From VXOI01 sp965197575 (lineage in GTDB: Bacteria; Chloroflexota; Dehalococcoidia; Lucifugimonadales; UBA3495): a stretch of DNA of 64,000 bases. The notes under the pieces were generated by a model. It did not search any database, was not told the DNA's origin, and saw only the letters and a list, made by a program, of their open reading frames with translations. The stretch lies in NCBI GenBank assembly GCA_965197575.1, contig OZ240214.1, positions 744,001-808,000 of the forward strand, read 5' to 3'. The translations under genes were made by a program, and so were the position numbers. Of this stretch, positions 50,195 to 58,594 are shown piece by piece (within the stretch, counting starts at the first letter, position 1; each line of letters starts with the position of its first letter).

Positions 50195-51508
50195 ATGACT
50201 CTGAATTCGCTCTTCAACAGGCTTGAATCGAGACTGACCAGGACGCCCTTCTTTTACGGGTGGCTCATTCTGGGCATTGCCTCGATGACGACCTTCGCCG
50301 GCAGCGGGGTCACCCAGGTCGTATTGGGCGGGATCCAGGTCTACATCATCGAGGACACCGGCTGGAGCAAAAGCACCCTGTCCTTCGCGGCCTCGGCGGG
50401 CACGTGGGCCTCCGGGCCTTTGACCCTCCTGATCGGCCGGTTGGCCGACCGCTACGGTCCCCGGTGGTTGATGCCGGTGGGGCTGGTCGTTACCGGCGTT
50501 TGCTTCCTGTCGCTGTCGGGGGTGTCCTCGGTCTGGCAGTTCTATCTCAGCTACGTCCTGGCGCGGGCCGTGAGCCAGGCGGTGTTGATCGGGCTGGTGC
50601 CCCGCACGGCGGCGGTCAACTTCTTCCGGCGGCGGCGCAACCTGGCCTTGGCCATCGTGTCGACGTTCCGCCCCATCACCGGCGCGATCAACATCCAGAT
50701 AATCTCCATCGTAGCGGCCCGGCAAGACTGGCGGACCGCCTACCGCTATCTGGGAATATTCAGCCTTCTCCTGATCGTGCCGGTCATACTCTTCATGCGC
50801 CGTCGGCCCGAGGACCTCGGACTGCTGCCCGATGGCACTCCGCCGGGTGGGCCCATAGGGGCCGGCCGGGCCAGGGCCGCGCCGCCCGAGGATAGCTGGA
50901 CCGCCAGAGAGGCCCTGAGGACCCGGACCTACTGGCTCATCGTCGTCACCGCCATCCTGGGAACCCTGGCCGCCAGCAGCACCGGGTTCAGCCTGGTGCC
51001 CTACCTGGTGGAGGACGTGGGCCTCAGCACCGGCTCGGCGACCGTGATACTGAGCCTCGGCACCGTTCTGTCCCTTTCCAACGTCTGGTGGGGCTGGCTG
51101 TCCGACGTAATCACGCCGCGGCGGTGCGTGATGGTAACCCTGCTGGGAACCGCCGGGATGCTGGTGTACCTGATGTACCTGGACTCCATCGGCACCATGC
51201 TGGGCGCGGTTGGTTTCGCGCTGGTCTGGGGAGTTTTCTCCGGAGCCGTCGGGACGCTGGAAAACATGGTGCTGGCCCAATACTACGGCCGGGCGTCGTT
51301 CGGCGCTATTCTGGGCGCGTTCGCCCCCTTCCAGACGGCTGCCTTGGGGCTGGGCCCAGCCTTGGCCTCCACGCTGCGAGAGGCCACCGGGGACTACACG
51401 ACTCTCTACATGGGAATGGTAGGGGCCTACCTGCTCTCCGCCGTCCTGATGTTCTTGGCCCGGCCCCCAAGAAGAATGAAGAATATTGAATTAGGAATAG
51501 TGGATTAA
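50195..51508 (+). CDS. MFS transporter, oxalate/formate antiporter-like
   Basis: About 437 residues with 12 membrane helices. FFYGWLILGIASMTTFAGSGVTQ, GRLADRYGPRWLMPVG and the conserved RRRPEDLGLLPDG after helix 6 fit the OFA/monocarboxylate-type MFS group. ATG 50195 used; TTG 50186 possible. Its last codons (RMKNIELGIVD) fall in an AT-rich repeat-like sequence that forms an inverted repeat with the end of the SDR gene. Confidence 0.8.
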   Translation: MTLNSLFNRLESRLTRTPFFYGWLILGIASMTTFAGSGVTQVVLGGIQVYIIEDTGWSKSTLSFAASAGTWASGPLTLLIGRLADRYGPRWLMPVGLVVTGVCFLSLSGVSSVWQFYLSYVLARAVSQAVLIGLVPRTAAVNFFRRRRNLALAIVSTFRPITGAINIQIISIVAARQDWRTAYRYLGIFSLLLIVPVILFMRRRPEDLGLLPDGTPPGGPIGAGRARAAPPEDSWTAREALRTRTYWLIVVTAILGTLAASSTGFSLVPYLVEDVGLSTGSATVILSLGTVLSLSNVWWGWLSDVITPRRCVMVTLLGTAGMLVYLMYLDSIGTMLGAVGFALVWGVFSGAVGTLENMVLAQYYGRASFGAILGAFAPFQTAALGLGPALASTLREATGDYTTLYMGMVGAYLLSAVLMFLARPPRRMKNIELGIVD

Positions 51509-51563
51509 GGATGTGGAAATTCCACGTCCCGATTCAACGTTCAGGATTCTAAATTCCTAATTC
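51488..51563. repeat. Inverted repeat between convergent genes
   Basis: GAATTAGGAAT (51488-51498) and ATTCCTAATTC (51553-51563) are perfectly complementary and reach into the last codons of both genes. GTGGAA/TTCCAC (51513-51525) lies between them. There is no T-tract, so a terminator role is uncertain. Similar A/G-rich 'gaat' text occurs at 50110-50175. Confidence 0.65.
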
Positions 51564-52405
51564 ATCTCGGAGCCGCCGGAGACGCTGATGGACAGGCCCG
51601 TGACGTAGTCGGATTCCGGCGAGGCGAGGAAGGCGGCCATGCGGGCGATGTCGTCGCCTTGGGCGATGCGCCCCATGGGTACCCGCACGGCGCGGTCGGC
51701 GACCATTCCGGCGCGGTATTCCTCGCTGGACTCGCCGGCCGGGGCCAGTGCTGCTGCGATGAAGTCCACCCGCTCGGTGTCCACCAGGCCGGGGCAGATG
51801 GCGTTGACGTTCACCCGGTGCTGGGCCATCTCTTGGGCCATGGCCTGGGTGAAACCGATGATGGCGAATTTGGAGGCGCAGTAGGCGGCATATCGCGCGA
51901 TGCCCCGCTTGCCCGCGCCCGACGAGATGTTGATAATCTTGCCGCCGCCGCTCCGCGCCGTCATGTGCCGGGCCACGGCCCGAGAGACGAGGTAGGTGCC
52001 GCGCACGTTGACGCGCATCACTTCGTCGAAGGCTTCTTCCTCGAGCTCCACCACCAGCACACGGTCCTTGCCGGGGCGGGAGCCGGCGTTGTTGACCAGT
52101 ATGTCGATGCGTCCGAAGCGGGCCAGAGTCTGCCCCACCATGTCGTCCACTTGGGCGCTGTCGGAGACGTCGGAGAAGAGGGCCAGCGAGTCGCGGCCCA
52201 TCGCCTCGATTTCGGAGGCTACGCTGTTGAGGCCCTCCCAGCCCTCCTGCCGGTCTTCGGCGCGGATGGCGTCGAGGCTCTGGGGAACGTCGGTGACTAC
52301 GACGTTGGCTCCCTCGGTGGCGAGGCGTGTGGCTATGGCGCGCCCGATGCCGTGCCGCCCTCCCGCGCCGGTTACTACCGCGATTTTTCCGTTCAGGTCA
52401 TACAT
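51557..52405 (-). CDS. SDR family NAD(P)-dependent oxidoreductase
   Basis: 282 residues, classical SDR. Cofactor motif TGAGGRHGIG, NNAG, catalytic Ser in INISSG and YCASK. ATG 52405 lies three bases after the permease stop, so it may be transcribed with the zinc system, although a metal role is not implied. Confidence 0.9.
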   Translation of the reverse strand: MYDLNGKIAVVTGAGGRHGIGRAIATRLATEGANVVVTDVPQSLDAIRAEDRQEGWEGLNSVASEIEAMGRDSLALFSDVSDSAQVDDMVGQTLARFGRIDILVNNAGSRPGKDRVLVVELEEEAFDEVMRVNVRGTYLVSRAVARHMTARSGGGKIINISSGAGKRGIARYAAYCASKFAIIGFTQAMAQEMAQHRVNVNAICPGLVDTERVDFIAAALAPAGESSEEYRAGMVADRAVRVPMGRIAQGDDIARMAAFLASPESDYVTGLSISVSGGSEMN

Positions 52406-52407
52406 AA

Positions 52408-53268
52408 TCAGGCCCTCTGACGTTGCAGAATCCCTGCCGCCCCTTGCTTCCACACGACGGCCAAGACGAAGAAGCTGAAGGCTACCAGCGCCATGACCGG
52501 CCCGGACGGCAAGTTGAAGTGGAAAGCAAGATACAGCCCGGCGACGCCCGACGCAACTCCAATGAGTGCGGCAACGGCCATGGCCCGGACGAAGTTCCGC
52601 ACCAGCAGCAGCGCCGTGGCCGCCGGAGTAATCAGCATTGAAATCACCAGGATTATACCCACCGCCTGCAAGGCCACCACCACCACCAGCGCCAGCAGCG
52701 CCAGCAGCAAGTATTCCAGTTTTTCCGTAGGCAGGCCGATGACAGAGGCTCCTGACGGGTCGAAGTTGGTGAAAACCAGTTCCTTGTGCAGACCGTAAAT
52801 CAGGACCAGCACCGCCCCGGCCACCCCCAGGGTTGCGTACATCTCTCTTGGAGATATGCCAAGCACATTCCCCAGCAGGATGTCCTCCAATTTTACGTCT
52901 ATCTGAATTCCCTGGGCCACGGCCACGCTAATCATCACCACGCCGGTGGCGAACAAGGCGGCGAACAGTATGCCCACCGAGGCGTCCTCGCCGATGCCGG
53001 CCCGTTTGATGAGGTAGCCGCTGAGCAGGGCCATAACAATGGCCATGGGGATGGCTCCGGCAAAGAAGACGGCCCCCACGATGGCCGCCGACACGATTCC
53101 CGGCAGAACCGAGTGGGCGAGGCCATCGCTCATAAACCCCAGCCCGCGGGTGACCACGTAGATGCCGGCAACCGGGCACATTATGCCCACAATTACGGAC
53201 ACAATCAGCGCCCGAACCATAAAGCTGTACTGGAACGGCCCGGCCAGGGCCTCAGTGATGATGTCCAT
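52408..53268 (-). CDS. znuB: Metal ABC transporter permease (ABC-3 family)
   Basis: 286 residues, about eight membrane helices. PVAGIYVVTRGLGFMSDGLAHSVLPG and AVGIILVISMLITPAATALLLV are the ABC-3 signatures. Its start overlaps the ATPase end by 17 bp. Third gene of the second zinc system. Confidence 0.9.
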   Translation of the reverse strand: MDIITEALAGPFQYSFMVRALIVSVIVGIMCPVAGIYVVTRGLGFMSDGLAHSVLPGIVSAAIVGAVFFAGAIPMAIVMALLSGYLIKRAGIGEDASVGILFAALFATGVVMISVAVAQGIQIDVKLEDILLGNVLGISPREMYATLGVAGAVLVLIYGLHKELVFTNFDPSGASVIGLPTEKLEYLLLALLALVVVVALQAVGIILVISMLITPAATALLLVRNFVRAMAVAALIGVASGVAGLYLAFHFNLPSGPVMALVAFSFFVLAVVWKQGAAGILQRQRA

Positions 53269-54034
53269 TGTCGTCTCCCGCCAGTCCGTGGCCGTGAAAT
53301 GGAACGGCCCCTAAGGGTCCATAGAGCTGGGTCATCACTTCCTCGTTCAGCACTTCCTGGGGAGGGCCGCAGGCGCAGACGTTGCAATTGAGGCACAGGC
53401 ATTCATCGCAGTAGTGGGCCATGTGGTTGATGTCGTGGGAGGACATCATAATGGTGCGGCCCTCGTCCCGGAGGTCCATCAACACCGCCATCAGAGAGGT
53501 CTGGGAGGCGATGTCCACGCCGCTGAAAGCCTCGTCCAGCAGCAGGATGTCGGCTCCTTGGGCCAGGGCCCGGGCCACGAAGACCCGATGCCGCTGACCG
53601 CCCGACAGTTCGTAAATCAGGGATTTCCGGTGTTCCCACATACCCACCCGGTTCAGGGCGTCTTCGGCGGCGGCGCGGTCGGCGCGTCCCGGACGCCGGA
53701 ACCAGCCAATGCGCCGCACCCGTCCCTGCATCACCACATCCCAGGCGCTTACGGGGATGCGCGAGTTTACCCGCTCGTACTGGGGCACGTAGGCCACCGC
53801 GCCCCGCATTTCGGCCATTGACTTGCCGTGAATCAGCACCCGCCCCGACGAGGCTGGCTGAAGGGAGGTGATGACGTTGAACAGGGTGCTCTTGCCGGCC
53901 CCGTTGGGCCCGACAACTCCCATGATACAGCCAGGCCCGGCGCTGAAGCTCACTTGATCGAGGATTAGCACACCCCCGAATTCCACCGTCACCGCCTCGG
54001 CGGACAGTGGGGGGGCCGACGATTCGGCTAACAT
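53252..54034 (-). CDS. znuC: Metal ABC transporter ATP-binding protein
   Basis: 260 residues. Walker A GPNGAGKST, YVPQYERVNSRIPVSAWDVV, LSGGQRHRVFVARAL, LLLDEAFSGVD. The C-terminus has CDECLCLNCNVCACGPP, an unusual cysteine cluster, and ends HGHGLAGDDNGHHH, both potential metal binders. It starts two bases after the binding-protein stop. Confidence 0.9.
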   Translation of the reverse strand: MLAESSAPPLSAEAVTVEFGGVLILDQVSFSAGPGCIMGVVGPNGAGKSTLFNVITSLQPASSGRVLIHGKSMAEMRGAVAYVPQYERVNSRIPVSAWDVVMQGRVRRIGWFRRPGRADRAAAEDALNRVGMWEHRKSLIYELSGGQRHRVFVARALAQGADILLLDEAFSGVDIASQTSLMAVLMDLRDEGRTIMMSSHDINHMAHYCDECLCLNCNVCACGPPQEVLNEEVMTQLYGPLGAVPFHGHGLAGDDNGHHH

Positions 54035-54036
54035 GG

Positions 54037-55128
54037 CTATCGTAGAGCCTCCACAATCGTTGTAGTGTTGTAGCGCATCAGGTCGAGATAGGTCCCGGCA
54101 TCGCCGCCCGGCTCGCCCAAGGAGCCGGTGTAAAGCCCGCCGATAAGCGTTGCCCCCGTCTCCTCGGCCACGCGCCGGGCCAGCCGGTCGCTGTGGGACT
54201 TCTCGGTGAATACTGCAGGCGCGCCCTCGTGCTCGATGGTCTCGATTAACTCGGCCAGGTCCTGGGCCGTCGGTTCCGTGCCGGTGGTCACCGGGAATAT
54301 CGCCCCGGCCACCTCGAACCCGTAGCGCCGGGCGAAGTACTGGAAGCTGTCGTGGGAAGTGACCAGCACCCGGCGCTCGGCCCGCAGGGTCGCCACCTGT
54401 TCCTGGATCCAGGCGTGGAGGCTGTCAAGCTGACCGTTGTAGGCGGCGGCGTTATCGTGGTAGAAGCTCTGCCCGGCCGGGTCCACCGCAGCAAGCCGGG
54501 CGGCGATGCTGTCAACCGCCCGCTGCACCCGGATCGGGTCGAACCAGAAGTGCGGGTCCAGTTCGCCGTGGCCGTGGTCCCCTTCCTCCGCGGCATGGCC
54601 CTCTTCCCCGTGGCCGTCGTCCTCTTCCTCCGCGGCATGGCCCTCTTCCCCGTGGCCCTCCTCCTCCTCGCCTTCGCCGTGTTCCTCCAGGATTTCGACG
54701 AAGTCTATTGGGTCCACCCCGTCCCCCAAGGGCACAATGGCTTCCGGGTCCCCGGCGGCGTTAGCGATGAGCTCTTCCAGCCAGCCCGCTTCCAGGGACA
54801 GCCCGACGCTGAACACCACGTCGGCGTCGGCGACGCGGGTGATGTCCTGCGGCCCCGGTTGGAAGGTGTGAGGGTCAGCGTTTGCGGGCAGCAGGGGGAA
54901 GACCTCCACCCGGTCGCCTCCGACGGCCCGCACCCAGTCGGCCAGGATGTTGCTGGTGGTTACGACGGTCAGCTTCGTTCCTGAGGTTTCCCCGGGAGTC
55001 GCCGGGGCCGCGCCTTCGGACGGCTGCTCCGGGGCTTCCGTCGCTGGATCGCTACCGCAGGCCGGGGCCAACGCCAAGGCCAGCGAGACCAGAAGTGCGG
55101 CGGCCGTTCTCACGATTGGTCTGAGCAT
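54037..55128 (-). CDS. znuA: Zinc ABC transporter substrate-binding lipoprotein
   Basis: 363 residues. Lipobox ALAPACGS (C24). Ligand positions H87 (DPHTF), H193 (DPHFW), H259 (TSHDS) and an acidic residue near the C-terminus; three histidines indicate zinc. Residues about 146-189 are a His/Glu/Asp loop typical of ZnuA, built partly from a 42-bp tandem duplication. GGAGG lies 9 bp before the ATG. Preceded by the operator array. Confidence 0.93.
   Translation of the reverse strand: MLRPIVRTAAALLVSLALALAPACGSDPATEAPEQPSEGAAPATPGETSGTKLTVVTTSNILADWVRAVGGDRVEVFPLLPANADPHTFQPGPQDITRVADADVVFSVGLSLEAGWLEELIANAAGDPEAIVPLGDGVDPIDFVEILEEHGEGEEEEGHGEEGHAAEEEDDGHGEEGHAAEEGDHGHGELDPHFWFDPIRVQRAVDSIAARLAAVDPAGQSFYHDNAAAYNGQLDSLHAWIQEQVATLRAERRVLVTSHDSFQYFARRYGFEVAGAIFPVTTGTEPTAQDLAELIETIEHEGAPAVFTEKSHSDRLARRVAEETGATLIGGLYTGSLGEPGGDAGTYLDLMRYNTTTIVEALR
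54582..54665 (-). repeat. 42-bp tandem duplication in the metal loop
   Basis: Two nearly identical 42-bp units (54582-54623 and 54624-54665) encode GHGEEGHAAEE-type acidic/His segments in the zinc-binding protein. A shorter relic precedes them. Confidence 0.85.
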
Positions 55129-55148
55129 GTATCAGTACCTCCAAGAAA

Positions 55149-55260
55149 TGATAGGTGGTATCAGTAATGACCGACGATGATAATGGGTATCATTTCGGGC
55201 CGCTGGTGATAGGTAGTATCAGTTCCTTCGGAAAGTGACCAACAGTATCAGTAAGGGCCA
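55149..55260. promoter_or_regulatory. Array of Fur-family (Zur-like) operators
   Basis: TGATA-N5-TATCA occurs exactly at 55149-55163, 55178-55192 and 55207-55221; a weaker TGACC-N5-TATCA lies at 55246-55260. This is the 15-bp 7-1-7 geometry of Fur/Zur/PerR boxes. The first three are spaced 29 bp. They fill the region between the Fur-type regulator and the binding-protein gene. Confidence 0.88.
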
Positions 55261-55270
55261 AAAAGGGGAG

Positions 55271-55717
55271 CTAGGCTGCGGCCCCGGCTTGCGTGCAGGT
55301 CCGGCATCTGCCGTAGACTTCCAGCCAGTGCCCGGTGATCTGGAAGCCGTGGCGGGCCGAGGTGGTGTCGAGGACGCCTTCGATGTCGCAACCCAGCAGG
55401 TCCTGGGACATCCCGCACTCGACGCAAAGCAGGTGGTGGTGGTGGCCGCGGTGCGAGAGTTGGTAGTGGAGGTCGCCGTCCTCCAGCAGCACACGGCACA
55501 CTACACCGGTTTCTACCAGTATCTTGAGGGAGCGGTAGATGGTGGCCCGGCCCAGGTTGGGCAGCTGCCGGTACAGCTCCTCGGCGGTGAAGTGGCGTTC
55601 CTGCCCGGCGACGGCCTGCACGACCGACCGCCGTGGAGCGGTCGAACGGTAGCCGCGCTCCTCCAGTGTCTCCAGTATCTGCTCGGCCAGTGGTGAGCTG
55701 CGTCTGCGAGTAACCAT
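55271..55717 (-). CDS. Fur family regulator, Zur-like
   Basis: 148 residues. Winged helix (YRSTAPRRSVVQAV, GRATIYRSLKIL), HHHHLLCVEC metal region, structural zinc cysteines C98/C101 and C138/C141. It lies directly upstream of the operator array and zinc transporter on the same strand, so zinc sensing is likely. Confidence 0.92.
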   Translation of the reverse strand: MVTRRRSSPLAEQILETLEERGYRSTAPRRSVVQAVAGQERHFTAEELYRQLPNLGRATIYRSLKILVETGVVCRVLLEDGDLHYQLSHRGHHHHLLCVECGMSQDLLGCDIEGVLDTTSARHGFQITGHWLEVYGRCRTCTQAGAAA

Positions 55718-55725
55718 GTTCCTAC

Positions 55726-55740
55726 TGATACAAAGTGTCT
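55726..55740. promoter_or_regulatory. Weaker Fur-family operator at the regulator's own start
   Basis: TGATA-CAAAG-TGTCT keeps the left half site and spacing of the array, 9 bp before the regulator's ATG. Suggests autoregulation. Confidence 0.5.
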
Positions 55741-55786
55741 GTAAAAGATATTACCGAACGGAGGCGCGGTCGTCAACCGCAATGGA

Positions 55787-55823
55787 CCTTCGACTGCGAT
55801 TCGCTTCGCTCAGGGCGAAACGG
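55787..55823. repeat. REP-like palindromic sequence
   Basis: CTTCGACTGCGATTCGCTTC followed by GCTCAGGGCGAAACGG; TTCGC/GCGAA can pair. It resembles short extragenic palindromes found in multiple copies in many genomes. It sits just past the VOC gene stop. Confidence 0.45.
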
Positions 55824-55845
55824 AACCGGGGTGGCAGGTGGAGGT

Positions 55846-56760
55846 CTATTCCAAGTGCCAGGTGTCGCCGGCTGGGGGCCAGGGGTTGTCTTCCGACAGC
55901 ACTTGGGAAAGTTGGGTGAAAGCCCCAAGCATACCGGCGGGGTGCATCCAGATGCTGTTGAAACCGAGGTTGGTGTAGTTGTCGGTCTCCCGCGAGGTGG
56001 TGAAGCGGGCCCCGCACTCTTGCAGGTGGGCATCGACGGCCAGCGAGTCCTCGATCTCGAAGATGGTCAAGTACAGGCCCTCGCCGTAGCGGTCGAGGAA
56101 CCGTTGCGCCGGGGCGTCCGGCCCGGTCGGCTGGGCCAGTTCGATGAACGTGTCCCGGCCGGCCAAGGGCATGACCGCTATCTCCAGGTCGGTGAAACTG
56201 ACCCGGAACCGCTTGGTGGCCTGGAGGCCGAACATCCGGCCCCAGTGTTCGATGGCTTGGTCGAGGTCCCGCACCAGCACCGCCACCTGCCGCAACTGCC
56301 TGGTCATCGCCCGGTCTTCGACAATAGGCCAGATCGGGCCGGCCGAGGGCCAAGGATCGGCGCCCGCGGCGACTTCCATGATTTGCAGGAAAGCCCCGTT
56401 GGCGGAGGACGGGTGGACGAACGCGCTCTTGCCCTGAATCCGGGGCGGTTCCTCGGTGATGCGCAGGCCCAGCGACCGCAGATGGGGGACCAGGGTGTCG
56501 TATTCTTTGGTCTGGAAGATGAGCAGGTACGGCGCGGGCCCCCGGCGGGTCAGGTAGCGGGCGGCGGGCGAGTCGTCCCTTATCGGTTGTATCAGCTCTA
56601 CGAAGGTGCCGCGGCCGGCGGGCATAACCGCGTTTCTCACTCCGTAGTAGGACAGGTCTTCGGAGAAGCAGGGCTCCATGTTCAGATAGCGTCGGTAAAG
56701 ACCCCGGGCCGCTTCCAGGTCCGGCACCAGAAACGCGACCTGACGCAGACGGTCTAACAT
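55846..56760 (-). CDS. Two-domain VOC family protein
   Basis: 304 residues with two VOC modules (about 1-130, RQVAFLVPDLEAARGLYRRYL, and 155-295, RQVAVLVRDLDQAIEHWGRMF). The first-strand metal His is replaced by hydrophobic residues in both modules, although FVELIQP and FIELAQP keep the Glu. Binding or non-canonical catalysis is likely. Last of the minus-strand set beginning at 58390. Confidence 0.75.
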   Translation of the reverse strand: MLDRLRQVAFLVPDLEAARGLYRRYLNMEPCFSEDLSYYGVRNAVMPAGRGTFVELIQPIRDDSPAARYLTRRGPAPYLLIFQTKEYDTLVPHLRSLGLRITEEPPRIQGKSAFVHPSSANGAFLQIMEVAAGADPWPSAGPIWPIVEDRAMTRQLRQVAVLVRDLDQAIEHWGRMFGLQATKRFRVSFTDLEIAVMPLAGRDTFIELAQPTGPDAPAQRFLDRYGEGLYLTIFEIEDSLAVDAHLQECGARFTTSRETDNYTNLGFNSIWMHPAGMLGAFTQLSQVLSEDNPWPPAGDTWHLE

Positions 56761-56794
56761 TCCACCCCATCGCCCCCGTTGGAGCAGGGGCCCA

Positions 56795-57217
56795 CTAGGG
56801 GCGCTCCTTGAGGGCCACGACCGCCTTGCCGCCCACGTAGCGCTCGCCGTTGGGACCGGTCATAAGGATGTCGCACTCGGCCAGGTTTTGGCCGTCCTCG
56901 TCGCGCAGGTCGGTGATGGTGGCCTCCAGCGCCAGCGGCGAATTATGCGGCACGGGCTGGCGGAACACCACGTCCAGGTCCTTGATGGCGTCAGGGCCGG
57001 CCCAGTCGGTGAGCAGTTGCGCCATCATCGCCATCGCCATGATCCCCGGCACGATGGTCCCCGGCATCCCGGAGTCCTTGGCCGTTTGCAGGTCGGTGAA
57101 ACGGTTGGGCTGGGGCGCGCCCCAAATGTCGCAGAAGCTGGCCACCTGCTCGTCGGTGGCCACGGTCTCGACCGGTCCGATCTGGTCGCCCAACTCTACG
57201 TCGTCGAAATAGGGCAA
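56795..57217 (-). CDS. MaoC-like hot-dog protein
   Basis: 140 residues: FDDVELGDQIGPVETV and TIVPGIMAMAMMAQLLTDWAG are MaoC-type. The hydratase D-x-N-P-x-H stretch reads GAPQPNRFTD, lacking the catalytic His. Probably works as a heterodimer with the next protein, or as a thioesterase/lyase-like variant. Confidence 0.75.
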   Translation of the reverse strand: MPYFDDVELGDQIGPVETVATDEQVASFCDIWGAPQPNRFTDLQTAKDSGMPGTIVPGIMAMAMMAQLLTDWAGPDAIKDLDVVFRQPVPHNSPLALEATITDLRDEDGQNLAECDILMTGPNGERYVGGKAVVALKERP

Positions 57218-57269
57218 GTCTTACGCCTCCAAAACCTCCGGGCGGTGCCTCGCCGCCGATTTCCGGGAG

Positions 57270-57719
57270 TTACTCGCGGCGGGCGAAGGACTCTTGGACC
57301 TCCGCCACCACTTCGCCGTCCTGATTGCTGAAGGTAGTTTCCCACACCACGAACACCATCGTGCCCGAGCGTCCGGTCTTGGCGTACACGTCCTTGAGAT
57401 GCGAGGACGCGGTGAGGTCGTCGCCAACGTAAATCGGGGCGATGGGCTGCACCCGCTGGCCGGCGTGCATCTGCGTGCGCCCGAACTCCAAGCCGACGTC
57501 GGGAAGCGCCACTTCCCGCACGAAAATGGAGCACAGAGTGGGAGGCGCGATCATGGCCCGGAAGCCCGATTCCTTGGCCGCCCCGTCGGAATTGAACGCC
57601 TCGCCGTTTTCTCCCAGGCTGGCGTTTACCTTCCGCACCATTTCCGCGGTGACGGTGAAGGGCCCGGCCACGTGTTCCCTGCCGTATAGCGACCGGTCGT
57701 ATTTCAGTTCCATGACCAT
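57270..57719 (-). CDS. MaoC/FAS1-like dehydratase N-terminal-type protein
   Basis: 149 residues: FTVTAEMVRKVNASLGENGEAFN and GFRAMIAPPTLCSIF correspond to the N-terminal hot-dog domain of (R)-specific dehydratases, which pairs with a MaoC subunit as encoded 52 bp downstream. The usual N-P-x-H is absent here too. ATG 57719 follows AGGAGAG. Confidence 0.75.
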   Translation of the reverse strand: MVMELKYDRSLYGREHVAGPFTVTAEMVRKVNASLGENGEAFNSDGAAKESGFRAMIAPPTLCSIFVREVALPDVGLEFGRTQMHAGQRVQPIAPIYVGDDLTASSHLKDVYAKTGRSGTMVFVVWETTFSNQDGEVVAEVQESFARRE

Positions 57720-57730
57720 GAAGGCTCTCC

Positions 57731-58390
57731 TCAGGTGGAGGCGACGCTGGCGGTGGCTTCCAGCCGGACGGGCCGGAACTCCTTGCTGAGCAGGGCCTCC
57801 ACCAACTGGCGCGGGTTTGTGATGTTTGCTTGGAACTCGGTCATGCAGGTGGCGATGTGGCTGGTGAGGTGGGCGTCGCTCCCGCCGATGCCGAGATAGC
57901 CGTGGGAGAGGCAAAGCTCGTCGGCCCGTTCGTTCTCACCGGCCCGGCTGCCGCCGTTGAGTTGCTCCACGATCTCCACGTCGTTGAAGGTCTCGCCCTG
58001 CGCCATGTAGTCGGTCAGGCCGATGCCGAACCGTCCGGGATGAGCGGGCAGCGCCAAGGCGTCGTATTGCCGGGCGGCCTTCATTAACTCGCGGGCGTCC
58101 ATCCGCACGTCCGAGAAGTCGATCTCGCTCGTCAACTCCGGGGTAACGCCGTACACCAGGAAGTGGCCGAAGCGGGTATCCAACTCCGATCCCTTCATAA
58201 TGACCATGTCGTATTGCCCGGCGAGGGCGGAGTAGTCCTTTTCGAAGTCGAATTTGCGGTGCTCGGTAAGCACTATGCCGTCGACGATGTGCCCCCGCTT
58301 GCGGAGCACCTGTACCCACTTCACGTACTGCTCCACGGTAGCCTTGGAGTCGTCGGATGACACGGAATGACAATGCAGGTCCAGGTACAC
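57731..58390 (-). CDS. PHP-domain phosphoesterase-like protein
   Basis: About 219 residues. DLHCHSVSSDD, LTEHRKFDFE, MKGSELDTRFGH, PAHPGRF and IGGSDAHLTSH give a complete PHP metal site. GTG 58390 is chosen because AGGAG lies 10 bp upstream and the protein then begins right at YLDLHCHS; a TTG at 58441 is possible. First gene of the set down to 55846. Confidence 0.8.
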   Translation of the reverse strand: MYLDLHCHSVSSDDSKATVEQYVKWVQVLRKRGHIVDGIVLTEHRKFDFEKDYSALAGQYDMVIMKGSELDTRFGHFLVYGVTPELTSEIDFSDVRMDARELMKAARQYDALALPAHPGRFGIGLTDYMAQGETFNDVEIVEQLNGGSRAGENERADELCLSHGYLGIGGSDAHLTSHIATCMTEFQANITNPRQLVEALLSKEFRPVRLEATASVAST

Positions 58391-58522
58391 GCTGGGGAAA
58401 CTCCTAACCGCAAAGTAACTGATACGGACAACCAGAGACAATCATAAGCGGTAATACGGATTCCATCAACCGCCCCGTTGCCCTCTGGGCAAGAGACATT
58501 TTGCCGAAAGGTGGTATGAAGG

Positions 58523-58539
58523 TGATATGATCAGATCAT
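58523..58539 (+). promoter_or_regulatory. Extended -10 with palindrome before the NYN gene
   Basis: TGATATGAT (58523-58531) forms an extended -10, overlapped by the perfect palindrome ATGATC-A-GATCAT (58527-58539). No -35 at normal spacing. Confidence 0.45.
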
Positions 58540-58594
58540 GTGAGTCGATGCCGAATCGCACTGGACTGAAGCAGGTGGCAGGAGGATTACCGAC

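Noticed and set aside
54582..54665. Plus-strand coding frame across the repeat
   Set aside because: The plus-strand frames are Ala/Ser/Pro-rich shadows of the ZnuA metal loop.
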